Shown here piece by piece: positions 7,238 through 14,828 of a stretch of 32,615 bases of DNA (its first letter is position 1; each line of letters begins with the position of its first letter). The position numbers and the translations under genes are program-made. The stretch covers positions 1-32,615 of the forward strand of contig JABHFS010000169.1 of NCBI GenBank assembly GCA_018672475.1, in the 5' to 3' direction. Under the pieces are notes generated by a model. That model was not told the DNA's origin and did no database searches. It saw only the letters and a program-made list of their open reading frames with translations. Source of the DNA: Gemmatimonadota bacterium. Its GTDB lineage: Bacteria; Latescibacterota; UBA2968; UBA8231.

Positions 7238-8839
7238 ATGGAAGACGCCCAAGCACAGTTGGCGAATCTGGTGGAGACTCTGCCCGGGGTCGCCGAGGAG
7301 TTCTGCCGCGCACCGGTAGCCGCGTCCAGGGTACTGCCCCACCAGATGCAGGGGGTGCCGTTGTGGATGGCGATAGCGGGATTGGGGCTGGTCATCGCGC
7401 TCTCGCACGTGCTGCTGGCGCGGAGGAAAAACGCAGATGGGGGCGGGCACTGGCGGTGGGGACTCTTGGGCTGGGCGCCGTTCAAGGCCCTGGTGCAGTG
7501 GCCTTCCTTCCCGATCGTCGCGCAGTCGCTCTCCATCGCGCTCTTGTTGTTGGTAGCGGCGGCCGGGCTCTTTGGCAACCAGCGCTACAATATCGCCACC
7601 GTACTGACCTGGACCTGGTGGTGGGCGTTGCTGATCTTCGTGGTCGCGGGCTTTGGCAAGGGCTTCTGCGCCGTCTGTCCCTGGGAAGGTCTGGCCAGTC
7701 TCTCGACCTCGCTTTCGCTCAAAACCCGGGTCAAGAAGATCGGATTCGAGAGGAAGTGGCCGCGCTGGGCCCGCAATCTGTACCCGGCGTTGGGGCTCTT
7801 CGTTCTCCTGACCTGGTTCGAACTGGGCTACGAGGTGACCTACTCCCCCTCGTTCACGGCCGTACTGGGCTTGGGGATGGCGGCGCTGGCGGTGTTGGGG
7901 GCGCTCTTTTTCGAGAAGCGGGCCTTCTGTCGCTATGTCTGCCTGGTGGGTAGAGTCAGCGGGTTGTACGCGCTCTTCAGCCCGGTGGAACTGAGGCCCG
8001 AGTCGCGGGACGTGTGCCGCAGTTGCGCCAGCAAGGCGTGTCTGCACGGCAGCGGCGACAAGGGCGGTTGTCCTCTCTTCCTCTCTCCGGGTAATTTGCG
8101 CGAGAATACCTATTGCACGCTCTGTACTGAGTGCGTGCGGGCCTGCCCCCACGACAATATCGATATACGCCTGCGGCCTTTCGCTGCAGACTTGCTTAGC
8201 GGCGATAAGCGTTTCCGCTGGGACGAGGCGGTGATGGCCATGGTGCTCCTGGCCCTGACCCTGTTCCACGGGGTGACCATGACGCCGCAGTGGGAGCGTC
8301 TCAACGACTGGCTCAGGGCGGTGATGGGGCAGGACCGCCTGGTGATTTTCACGGCGCTGATGGCGGTAATGGTGGCTCTACCCCTGCTCCTGTTCTGGTG
8401 GGGAGCGACGCTTTCGCGCATCTTGGCCGGAGGCGAGGTGAAAGTGGGCGACGTGCCCAAGGTCCTGGCTTACCCGCTGATACCGGTGGCGCTGTTTTAC
8501 CACCTGGCGCACAACGGCATGCACTTCTTCATGGAGGCACAGAGCATCGTCCCGCTCTTGAGCGATCCGTTCGGTTGGGGCTGGGATCTCTTTGGCACGG
8601 CCGGACATTCGTACGGACCGCTGCTCTCGCTGGAGAGTGTCTGGTGGCTACAGATCGGGCTGATCGTCGTTGGCCACGCCTACGGGGTGGTGGTCGCCGA
8701 TAAGGTGGGGCGTTTGCTCTACGCCGCCTCGGGCCGCGTACTCGTCGGTCTGGCGCCCTTCATCGCGACCATGGTGCTCTTTTCGGGTTTCAGCATCTGG
8801 CTGGTGGCCCAACCCATGGTGATGCGCTCGGGAATGTGA
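7238..8839 (+). CDS. NosR/NapH-like membrane polyferredoxin
   Basis: This encodes 533 residues with about ten membrane helices. The first half carries FCAVCPWEGL and FCRYVCLVGRV, the paired cysteine motifs of the NapH/NosR/CcoG superfamily; the second ends in L where CP is usual. A cytoplasmic loop follows with CRSCASKACLHG...CP and CTLCTECVRACP, enough cysteines for two [4Fe-4S] clusters. The C-terminal half is a further membrane bundle with histidines (FYHLAHNGMHFF, HSYG, GHAYG) that could bind haem b. It lacks the periplasmic FMN domain of true NosR. It likely moves electrons between the quinone pool and the Nap-type enzyme or its neighbours. It directly follows 6680-7237 and precedes the ferredoxin gene by one base. 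Confidence 0.7.
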   Translation: MEDAQAQLANLVETLPGVAEEFCRAPVAASRVLPHQMQGVPLWMAIAGLGLVIALSHVLLARRKNADGGGHWRWGLLGWAPFKALVQWPSFPIVAQSLSIALLLLVAAAGLFGNQRYNIATVLTWTWWWALLIFVVAGFGKGFCAVCPWEGLASLSTSLSLKTRVKKIGFERKWPRWARNLYPALGLFVLLTWFELGYEVTYSPSFTAVLGLGMAALAVLGALFFEKRAFCRYVCLVGRVSGLYALFSPVELRPESRDVCRSCASKACLHGSGDKGGCPLFLSPGNLRENTYCTLCTECVRACPHDNIDIRLRPFAADLLSGDKRFRWDEAVMAMVLLALTLFHGVTMTPQWERLNDWLRAVMGQDRLVIFTALMAVMVALPLLLFWWGATLSRILAGGEVKVGDVPKVLAYPLIPVALFYHLAHNGMHFFMEAQSIVPLLSDPFGWGWDLFGTAGHSYGPLLSLESVWWLQIGLIVVGHAYGVVVADKVGRLLYAASGRVLVGLAPFIATMVLFSGFSIWLVAQPMVMRSGM

Positions 8840-8840
8840 G

Positions 8841-9416
8841 ATGGCGGCGAAACTGAGTAGAAGGCAGTTCTTCCGCCTGGGGTTGGGCGAGTGGGGGGCA
8901 TTGCTGGGACGGGAGGAAAAGTGGCAAACCCGTTTCAGGCCGCCGGGCGCGCTGGATGAGGAAGAGTTTCTCCAGACCTGTGAGCGCTGCCACCAATGCG
9001 CGGAGGCGTGCCCGTTCGGGGTTATAGAAATACTGGGACCTGGTGCCGGTGACGCCGAGGAAACGCCGGTGCTCGATCCGGAGCGCAATCCCTGTCGCTG
9101 GTGTGAATCGATGGATTGTGTGCGCGCCTGCCCGTCGGGCGCCCTGAGTCTGGGTGCGAACGGCCAACCGCGCCCCATCGGTAGGGCAACCCTTGACCAT
9201 GACGCTTGCCTCAACGCCCAGGGGGTCCTCTGTGACGAGTGCGTGACGGTGTGTCCCTCTGAGGTTGGGGCAATGAAGATGGTCGGTCGTTATCCCCGGC
9301 TAGACGAGGATGCCTGCGTCGGCTGCGGTCTGTGCGCCTACCACTGCGAGGCCACGCCTACGGCGATCAGTATTACGCCGTTTGCGGCGATTGTTTCGAG
9401 GCGCGAAATTAAGTAG
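8841..9416 (+). CDS. NapF/NapG-like ferredoxin with Tat-type N-terminus
   Basis: This encodes 191 residues. The N-terminus SRRQFFRLGLG resembles the twin-arginine start of NapF and NapG proteins, though the following hydrophobic stretch is short, so export is uncertain. Cysteine clusters are CERCHQCAEACP, CRWCESMDCVRACP, CDECVTVCP and CVGCGLCAYHC, four potential [4Fe-4S] sites. This makes a second iron-sulfur shuttle in the operon, besides NapG at 5164. It fits NapF (cytoplasmic maturation factor for NapA) or a NapG paralogue, and I cannot decide which. It starts one base after the polyferredoxin gene. Confidence 0.75.
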   Translation: MAAKLSRRQFFRLGLGEWGALLGREEKWQTRFRPPGALDEEEFLQTCERCHQCAEACPFGVIEILGPGAGDAEETPVLDPERNPCRWCESMDCVRACPSGALSLGANGQPRPIGRATLDHDACLNAQGVLCDECVTVCPSEVGAMKMVGRYPRLDEDACVGCGLCAYHCEATPTAISITPFAAIVSRREIK

Positions 9417-9469
9417 GATAAAGAGGATTATAACGCTGCACTGACGCGAACAAAGAAAGGATGCAAGAC

Positions 9470-9790
9470 ATGTCCGCTTCCAAGCCTCCCAAGACGTACC
9501 AGCAGTTCGTCGGTCGCTATCCCAAGCTGGGCCAAGCTTGGGAACTGATCGGCGAGTCCGGCAAAGAAGGACCTCTGGATGAGCGCACTTGCCGGCTGGT
9601 CAAGCTGGGTATTGCCATCGGCGCCCTGCGCGAGGGCGCTGTGCATTCCAGTGTGCGCAAAGCCCTCGATCTGGATATATCCGCCGAGGAATTGGGGCAG
9701 ATAGTCTCTCTGGCTGCTGGCACTCTGGGCCTGCCCGCCACGGTAGCGGCCTTCACCTGGGTGCGCGACGTGCTCGACGAGCGGGACTGA
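9470..9790 (+). CDS. Carboxymuconolactone decarboxylase (CMD/AhpD-like) family protein
   Basis: This encodes 106 residues. The ATG at 9470 is preferred because AAAGAAAGG lies about 9 bases upstream; the in-frame ATG at 9461 abuts that sequence. The all-helical CMD fold is suggested by TCRLVKLGIAIGALREGAVHSSVRKAL, matching the core KxLxxLAIAxALxxxxxxHxxxAL of the family. The redox CxxC of AhpD is absent: the position reads VHSSV, so peroxidase-type thiol chemistry is unlikely. Single-domain CMD proteins of this kind often accompany redox operons without a known role. It is the last gene of the nap-type operon, 53 bases after the ferredoxin. No terminator is obvious afterwards. Confidence 0.7.
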   Translation: MSASKPPKTYQQFVGRYPKLGQAWELIGESGKEGPLDERTCRLVKLGIAIGALREGAVHSSVRKALDLDISAEELGQIVSLAAGTLGLPATVAAFTWVRDVLDERD

Positions 9791-9847
9791 GCAGTCTCTG
9801 CGGAGGTGGCGACCTGGTACTCCTGGATATGGAGATGCCCGCGTACC

Positions 9848-10171
9848 TTATTTCCCCCCGTTTTTTCGCCAATCGATCGCCGCCACCTGGCCCTGGCGGG
9901 CGTAGATACCCTGGCTCCACAGCTCGAATTCGGGGTGCTGGGCCTTGAGGATTTTGGCTCCGGTCTCCTTGTGGGTATAGTCAAAAAATGGGCTGCCATC
10001 GGCAAAGGTGGTCTCTCTGGTCTGCGAGCATATAGGCGTGGCCGCGGCGGTCGCGGTAGTCGATGGAGAAGGCATAGCCAGCGCGGTGACCAACGCGCTG
10101 ATGACGGCCACGACGACGAGCAGGCCGACGAAGGCCGTTTTGCTGGGTTTGTTCTCATTCGTTTTGCTCAT
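9848..10171 (-). pseudogene. nrfA: Decayed cytochrome c nitrite reductase catalytic subunit (NrfA)
   Basis: The minus-strand frame gives 107 residues against about 480 in intact NrfA. An N-terminal signal/anchor helix ([20 protein letters not shown]) is followed by out-of-frame sequence. In a second frame that stretch reads [20 protein letters not shown], a recognisable NrfA segment. Back in the first frame comes [20 protein letters not shown], then [15 protein letters not shown], the NrfA region just before a CxxCHMPY haem site. At that point the sequence degenerates (GQVAAIDW) and ends. All five haem motifs are gone. The ATG overlaps the stop of the nrfH remnant (ATGA), the normal nrfHA coupling. 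The gene is dead through internal deletion plus frameshifts. Confidence 0.8.
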
Positions 10172-10724
10172 TTTTCACGCTCCTTCTCATACCCAAATAA
10201 GGGGCCGCCCAACCCCACCGGCTCGCCGTGCCCGACGCTGCGGTGGTAGTGGACGCAGCGGACCTGGTCGGGGTCGGTGGTGCCACCCTCGATGAGATTG
10301 TGCACAAGGGCGCCGTGGCATGCGAGGCCGTTTTGTTGCAGGATGCGGCTGTTTTTTCTTTGATCAGGATCGGCTCGTGGAAGTCCTGCAGGGTGAAGGC
10401 TCTGGAGTGGTTGTAGCCCTTTTCGGCTTTGGCGATATACTTGGCGAAGAAATCGTGGGGCAGGTGGCAGTCGACTCAGGTGGCCAGGGTGTGGTGGCTG
10501 GCCTTCTGCCAGGAGTCGAATGGGGGTTTCATGATATGGCAGTTGATGCAGGCAGCGAGGTTCTTGCTAAAATAGGACAGGCCCTCGCCGTAGCGGAAGG
10601 TGAAGCTGCCCAGGCCGAGGAGCAGGATGGTAAATTGCGGGTCGAATATAGAATAGAAATAGGATGCGCCATGCGCCGTCCAAGCAGCGATTTGGTCCTT
10701 GTTAGTGTGGCGCACATGTCTCAT
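10168..10724 (-). pseudogene. nrfH: Decayed cytochrome c nitrite reductase small subunit (NrfH)
   Basis: NrfH is the NapC/NirT-type tetrahaem quinol dehydrogenase that feeds NrfA. The remnant keeps the membrane anchor and the first haem motif CINCHIMKP, then [12 protein letters not shown]. The second motif has TGA in place of its first Cys (TGA-VDCHLPH). After a frameshift in an A-run near 10350 the other frame continues with NGLACHG, where the first Cys has become Gly. It then has [14 protein letters not shown], where the second Cys of CVHCH has become Tyr. Three of four haem sites are thus lost by separate cysteine changes, besides the shift. This is real decay, not a single sequencing error. 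Confidence 0.85.
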
Positions 10725-10754
10725 TTTAAGCTAGGACGAGACGTGTACGCCTCA
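10706..10754. promoter_or_regulatory. Tandem activator sites upstream of the regulator operon
   Basis: TGTGGCGCACATGTCTCA (10706-10723) and CGAGACGTGTACGCCTCA (10737-10754) are 18-bp dyads whose centres are 31 bp apart, about three helical turns. They lie about 144 and 113 bp upstream of the predicted P3 start. The second has a mismatch in each arm. Site one overlaps the start codon of the dead nrfH gene on the other strand. Autoregulation of the activator is inferred. Confidence 0.6.
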
Positions 10755-10832
10755 TTTTTTGGAGTAATTCAAAGATTCTTGTATCATGCATGTTAATGGT
10801 TCACAGATAGTTAGATCGATCAGTGCAGTGGC

Positions 10833-10846
10833 GGCACGAGAATTGC
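10833..10846 (+). promoter_or_regulatory. Sigma-54 promoter P3 for the regulator operon
   Basis: GGCACGAGAATTGC matches GGCACG-N4-TTGC with GG and GC 12 bp apart. Transcription would start near 10858. The short leader contains AAAGG, placed to serve the ATG at 10873. Confidence 0.75.
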
Positions 10847-10872
10847 GGTCGCATTGGGAAAGGATGGATTGT

Positions 10873-11064
10873 ATGAATTTATGGGCCTATATGGCGAGTG
10901 TGCTGCTGAGTTGGATCAGTGGGGCCCAGGTTGTAGATAAGAGCTTCTCTAAGGCGCTCGGCTATATCGAAATCAAGTCGACGGGGAGCGATTCCCAGTC
11001 GCTGATTTGGCAAGCGAAAAGGGGTCGGCACGGCGGCCCCATGCGAGGTGAATATGAGTGGTGA
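10873..11064 (+). CDS. Small exported peptide, VDKSF-KAL family, copy 1
   Basis: This encodes 63 residues. The ATG at 10873 is chosen over 10864 because AAAGG then sits at normal spacing and the peptide begins directly with a signal sequence (MNLWAYMASVLLSWISGAQ). The mature part starts VVDKSFSKALGYIEIKSTG. The protein at 31023 has AVDKSFFKALKHLELKTGS at the same place after its signal peptide, so the two are paralogues. The C-terminal 30 residues do not match that paralogue, which has a membrane helix there; this copy may be truncated or diverged. It is the first gene after P3 and overlaps the regulator start by 11 bases. Role unknown. Confidence 0.6.
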   Translation: MNLWAYMASVLLSWISGAQVVDKSFSKALGYIEIKSTGSDSQSLIWQAKRGRHGGPMRGEYEW

Positions 11065-12472
11065 ACGGATTCTGATTGTAGACGACGAGAGCGATTTAGC
11101 GAGCAGCTGCCAGCGCATGCTGCAGTGCAAAGGCTACCAAGCCGCCATCGCCGGGAATGGGCGCGAGGCGCTGGAACAGATCGCCCAGACCGAGCCGAAT
11201 CTAGTGATTACCGACTTCAAGATGCCGGTCATGGGCGGGATGCAACTGCTCGAGGCGATCAAGGAAGACTTCCCCGAAATCCAGGTGCTGCTGATGACGG
11301 CCTTTAGCACCATCGAGGATGCGGTCGAGGCCATGCGACTGGGGGCGGCGGATTTCGTGCCCAAGCCTTTTACGCCGGACCACCTGTTGGTGGTGGTCGA
11401 GAAAGCGCTGGCGCAACAGGTCTTGCGCGAGGAGAACCGCTACCTGAAGGAGCAGTTCAGCGAGCGGTACAGCTTCGACAATATCATCGGCAAGAGCCCG
11501 GCGATGAGGCGGATCTTCGCGGTGATCGAGAAGATCGCCGCCACCGATATCAACGTGCTGGTCAGCGGGGCCAGCGGCACGGGCAAGGAGCTGATCGCCC
11601 GCAGTATCCACGCTCACAGCTCCCGCGCCGAGCGGGTCTTCGTGCCGATCAATTGCGGTGCCCTACCCGAGCACCTGGTAGAAAGCGAGATCTTCGGCCA
11701 CGAGAGGGGCGCCTTCACCGGGGCGATCCGCGCCAAGACAGGGCTTTTGGAGACGGCGCACGGGGGTACTTTCTTTCTCGACGAGATCGGCGAATTGCCC
11801 CAGACCCTGCAGGTCAAGTTCCTGCGCGTGCTCCAGGACGGCAAATTCCGGCGCCTGGGCAGCACCGAGGAGCGCGAGGTTGATATCCGCCTGATCTGCG
11901 CCACCAACCAAGACCTGGAGGCGATGGTGGCCGAGGGTACTTTCCGCGAGGACCTGTTCTATCGGATTAATACTTTTGCCATCGATATTCCGCCCCTGAA
12001 GGAGCGGCCTGACGATATCCCTCTAATGATTGAGCACGCGGTCACGCGCTACGGCGCCGGGGCGCAGCAGGCGGTGGAGCGCGTAGCGCCGGAGGCGATG
12101 CGGCTCTTGCTGCAACACGAGTGGCAGGGCAATGTGCGCGAGTTGGAGCACGCCGTCGAGCGGGCGGTGATTCTGTGTTCGGAGGGGGTGATTCAGCCCG
12201 AGGACCTGCCGCCGAATGTGCAGCAGGGGGTAACAGGCGTGGCTCCGGTGCCAGCCGTCTACGTGGATCTACCCTTTAAAGAGGCCAAAGCCCGGCTCGT
12301 CGAGGAGTTCGAGCGCCACTATATCGCCGAGGTGTTGGAACAGTGCGGCGGCAATATTTCGCGTGCGGCGATCCACAGTGGCATCGACCGGCGTTCGCTA
12401 CACCGGCTGTTGGCCAAGTACGAGATCGACGCTAAGCACCGCACGCGAGAGTCGATGGAGCGCGCGACCTGA
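11054..12472 (+). CDS. NtrC-family sigma-54-dependent response regulator
   Basis: This encodes 472 residues from the ATG at 11054, with GAGGTGAAT just upstream. The receiver domain (1-120) has the acidic pocket DDE (10-12) and phosphoacceptor Asp54 (LVITDFKMP). The AAA+ domain (about 143-380) has Walker A GASGTGKE (about 172-179), the sigma-54-contacting loop GAFTGA (from about 219), FLDEIGE, and the LFYRIN and WQGNVRELEHA sensor motifs. A Fis-type helix-turn-helix ends the protein (GGNISRAAIHSGIDRRSLHRLL). All parts needed to activate sigma-54 are intact. Its stop overlaps the kinase start (TGATG), making them cognate partners. With seven sigma-54-like promoters around it, this is the likely master activator. 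The FixL partner in rhizobia is FixJ, a LuxR-type regulator, so this pairing is different. Confidence 0.92.
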   Translation: MSGERILIVDDESDLASSCQRMLQCKGYQAAIAGNGREALEQIAQTEPNLVITDFKMPVMGGMQLLEAIKEDFPEIQVLLMTAFSTIEDAVEAMRLGAADFVPKPFTPDHLLVVVEKALAQQVLREENRYLKEQFSERYSFDNIIGKSPAMRRIFAVIEKIAATDINVLVSGASGTGKELIARSIHAHSSRAERVFVPINCGALPEHLVESEIFGHERGAFTGAIRAKTGLLETAHGGTFFLDEIGELPQTLQVKFLRVLQDGKFRRLGSTEEREVDIRLICATNQDLEAMVAEGTFREDLFYRINTFAIDIPPLKERPDDIPLMIEHAVTRYGAGAQQAVERVAPEAMRLLLQHEWQGNVRELEHAVERAVILCSEGVIQPEDLPPNVQQGVTGVAPVPAVYVDLPFKEAKARLVEEFERHYIAEVLEQCGGNISRAAIHSGIDRRSLHRLLAKYEIDAKHRTRESMERAT

Positions 12473-14028
12473 TGGCGGAAGAGCGTCTTACAGCGCTCGA
12501 GCAGCGCGTCGTCGAGCTAGAAGCGGTGGTCGACAACGTTATCGACGGCATCATCACCATCGACAAGCGTGGTCATATCCAATCCTTCAACCGCATGGCG
12601 GAGGGAATCTTCGGCTACTCGGCCGCAGAGGTGATCGGCCAGAACGTGTGCCTGCTCATGCCCGATCCCTACAAAAGCCAGCACGACGCGTATATGACCA
12701 GCTACCTCAGCAGCGGCGAGGAGAAGATCATTGGCATCGGTCGCGAAGTGCTCGGCCAGCGCAAGGACGGACAGTTCTTCCCGATCGATTTGGCCGTCGG
12801 CGAGTTCCGGCTGGGCGAGCGCCGCCTCTTTACCGGGCTCATCCGCGATATCACCGAGCGCAAGCGGCTCGAGGCGCAACTGGTGCAGGCGCAGAAGATG
12901 GAGAGCGTCGGGCGCCTAGCTGGCGGGATCGCCCACGACTTCAACAACCAACTGGGCATCATCCTCTTCGATGTCGATATGATTCTGGCGACGATGAGCG
13001 AGGAGGATCCGCTGCGCGAGGATCTGGCGAAGATTCGAAAGGCGGTGATGCGCTCGGCGAATCTGACGCGGCAATTGCTGCTTTTCAGCCGTCGCCAGCC
13101 GATGGAGATGCGGCCGACCAATTTGAACCGGCAGATTGCCGAATTGCAGAAGATGCTAGGGCGACTCCTGGGCGAAGATGTCGAAGTGCTGATGGACCTG
13201 TCGTCGAACCTGTCGCCGGTCCGGGCCGACCACGGCAATATCGACCAGGTGCTCATTAATCTGGCGATCAACGCGCGCGATGCGATGCCCGGCGGCGGGG
13301 AGTTGAACATCTATACCGCCAACGTGGTCGTCGACGAGGAATACTGCAAAGCTCACTCCGACGCCCGGCCCGGCCCCTTTGTGTGCTTGCGGGTCGCCGA
13401 CACGGGCACGGGGATGGAGGAAAAAGTCCGCGAACAGGTTTTCGAACCGTTCTTTACCACCAAGGAAATGGGCAAGGGCACGGGATTGGGGTTGGCAGTC
13501 GTCTATGGCATCGTCCAGGCCCACGAGGGTTGGATCGCGGTACAGAGCGAGGTGGGCGAGGGCACGGAGTTCGAGATCTTTTTGCCCGCTCTCGTTTCGC
13601 AGGAGGAGGTCGGTAGTTCACCCGAGGAGGTCGATTTTGTGCTCCAGGACCAGGGGCAGCGGGAGCGGATCCTGCTGGTGGAAGATGAGGACGAGCTGCG
13701 GGAGCGCATGGAGAAATTACTGGTGCGGCAGGGCTACCAGGTCGAAGCCCACAGCACTGCGGACGAGGCCAGGGAGGCCTTTCGCCATGTCGGGGGCAAT
13801 TTTGACTTGGTGTTGAGCGATGTGGTGCTGCCCGATGGCCGGGGCAATGAGTTGGTGAGTGAATTCCGGTCGCAAAACCCGGATCTGCCCGTGTTGTTGA
13901 GTACTGGATATACCGACGAGCGTCTGGATTTAGAGTCCTTGCGACGCCAGGGTATACCCTTTTTGCAAAAGCCCTTCGCCGTGGCCGACTTATTGGAGCA
14001 GGTGCGTCGATTGCTGGAGAAGGGTTAA
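12472..14028 (+). CDS. FixL-like haem-PAS hybrid histidine kinase, putative oxygen sensor
   Basis: This encodes 518 residues with no membrane helix, so it is cytoplasmic. Residues 1-20 look coiled-coil. The PAS domain (about 18-130) closely resembles Fix[21 protein letters not shown], then [16 protein letters not shown]. His71 falls where FixL has its haem ligand and Arg91 where FixL has the FG-loop signalling arginine. Their 20-residue spacing equals His200-Arg220 of Bradyrhizobium FixL. HisKA follows with His155 (GGIAHDFNN), then HATPase ([27 protein letters not shown]). A C-terminal receiver has Asp450 ([11 protein letters not shown]), perhaps a phosphate sink. It presumably phosphorylates the overlapping NtrC-type regulator when oxygen is low. 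Haem binding is inferred from residues, not shown. Confidence 0.85.
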   Translation: MAEERLTALEQRVVELEAVVDNVIDGIITIDKRGHIQSFNRMAEGIFGYSAAEVIGQNVCLLMPDPYKSQHDAYMTSYLSSGEEKIIGIGREVLGQRKDGQFFPIDLAVGEFRLGERRLFTGLIRDITERKRLEAQLVQAQKMESVGRLAGGIAHDFNNQLGIILFDVDMILATMSEEDPLREDLAKIRKAVMRSANLTRQLLLFSRRQPMEMRPTNLNRQIAELQKMLGRLLGEDVEVLMDLSSNLSPVRADHGNIDQVLINLAINARDAMPGGGELNIYTANVVVDEEYCKAHSDARPGPFVCLRVADTGTGMEEKVREQVFEPFFTTKEMGKGTGLGLAVVYGIVQAHEGWIAVQSEVGEGTEFEIFLPALVSQEEVGSSPEEVDFVLQDQGQRERILLVEDEDELRERMEKLLVRQGYQVEAHSTADEAREAFRHVGGNFDLVLSDVVLPDGRGNELVSEFRSQNPDLPVLLSTGYTDERLDLESLRRQGIPFLQKPFAVADLLEQVRRLLEKG

Positions 14029-14199
14029 TGCCGCGTCCGCTATGCCGCTTTCGTTTCTGGTAGACGGCAGGGGTGCATCGCCGAGGCCAGGGTCGGCGCA
14101 TTGGCGCAAGGGATTGGAGACTGCGTTACAATACTGAAAGGCCTTATTAATAACCGAAATGTCTCACCCTAAGTGGACTAAATTAGGTATTCCAGTTAG

Positions 14200-14304
14200 G
14201 GTACGGGTGGTTGGACCTATGATGGCGGTCCGCAATTTACGGTGGACAGTGCGGAATATGAGTTCGTGCTCACATGGATCGAAGCTGGGGCACCGGATAA
14301 TTGA
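14200..14304 (+). pseudogene. C-terminal scrap of a larger protein
   Basis: After a TAG at 14197 a 34-residue frame reads FTVDSAEYEFVLTWIEAGAPDN and stops. The ending resembles the (S)PEYxLLxxWIxxGAPD tail seen in cytochrome- and DUF-containing planctomycete-type proteins. No start, no ribosome site and no upstream domain are present. I take it as a remnant left by deletion. The rest of 14029-14362 shows nothing I recognise. Confidence 0.3.
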
Positions 14305-14362
14305 GAACTGTGTAGATAGCCTCAAATAAAAATCGCACTGCAAAAAGATAGCGGAATCGAAA

Positions 14363-14400
14363 GGAGTCGGACGCGAAAGCGTCCGGCTCCTTTTGTTTTT
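14363..14400 (+). terminator. Intrinsic terminator
   Basis: GGAGTCGGACGC and GCGTCCGGCTCC pair around a GAAA tetraloop (one G-T pair near the base), followed by TTTTGTTTTT. It insulates the regulator operon from the promoter at 14548 and would also end any transcript through the 14200 scrap. Confidence 0.9.
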
Positions 14401-14435
14401 AATTTGCCTGCAATTGTGCGGTGCGCGTCTCAAGG

Positions 14436-14484
14436 TGAGATCAGCACGTCCCATATGAAGCTCGACTGGGACTCGTGAGCCACT
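14436..14484. promoter_or_regulatory. Tandem activator sites upstream of P4
   Basis: TGAGATCAGCACGTCCCA (14436-14453) fits the 18-bp dyad. A second site at 14467-14484 has a perfect left arm (TGGGAC) and a poor right arm (GCCACT). The centres are 31 bp apart, as at 10706-10754 and 19623-19671, and lie about 129 and 98 bp before the predicted start. An additional GTCTCA half lies at 14427. Confidence 0.55.
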
Positions 14485-14547
14485 CCCGCCCGGCCCGCAA
14501 GTGGGTTGAATTCTCTAAAAAAGGGCCGGGACCCGGTAAAGTCGTCG

Positions 14548-14561
14548 GGTACGGAGTTTGC
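14548..14561 (+). promoter_or_regulatory. Sigma-54 promoter P4 for the peptide/CRTAC unit
   Basis: GGTACGGAGTTTGC has GG and GC 12 bp apart and differs from the ccoI promoter P6 at only two positions. Transcription would begin near 14573, about 50 bases before the ATG at 14625. Confidence 0.7.
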
Positions 14562-14624
14562 GTTATATGGGAAACAAAATGCATTGCGACCCAAGCCAGG
14601 GCCCGCTAGACAAAGAGACATGTG

Positions 14625-14750
14625 ATGGATGCCGATACCGCCTTCACTATTTATTATACCGTCGAATTGCTCGTGGGTGCCGGGTTGTGGGGTGGTTTAT
14701 TCGTAGCGCTATTTGGTTTGGTCTATATGAAACCGAGCAAGGACCACTAG
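14625..14750 (+). CDS. Single-pass membrane peptide, MKPSKDH family, copy 2
   Basis: This encodes 41 residues: MDADTAFT, one hydrophobic helix of about 25 residues containing GLFVALFGLV, and the tail YMKPSKDH. The last seven residues are identical to copy 1 at 425-553, and the start-helix-tail layout is the same. AAAGAGA precedes the ATG. It is the first gene after P4, 78 bases before the CRTAC fusion, with no terminator between. Both copies sit first or second behind a sigma-54-like promoter, suggesting an accessory role in low-oxygen respiration. Family unknown. Confidence 0.75.
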   Translation: MDADTAFTIYYTVELLVGAGLWGGLFVALFGLVYMKPSKDH

Positions 14751-14828
14751 CTGGCATTAGCCGGTAAATAAATCGCTGTTGTCCAGGCGGATTTGGGCGG
14801 AAGCATATATGGGAGATGGGCGGGAAAT

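Noticed and set aside
9800..9850. Plus-strand frame reading GGDLVLLDMEMP, like a response-regulator phosphoacceptor motif
   Set aside because: Only about a dozen residues fit, nothing of a receiver domain precedes or follows, and the stretch lies next to the decayed nrfA on the other strand. Treated as coincidence.
10484..10486. TGA at a Cys position of nrfH as another selenocysteine codon
   Set aside because: It replaces the first Cys of a haem CxxCH, and two further haem cysteines and the frame are lost in the same gene, so it is plain decay.
14763..14776. GGTAAATAAATCGC before the CRTAC gene as an eighth sigma-54 promoter
   Set aside because: GG/GC spacing is right but it lacks GGYAY and TTGC, and no dyad lies at the proper distance. 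P4 at 14548 explains expression.
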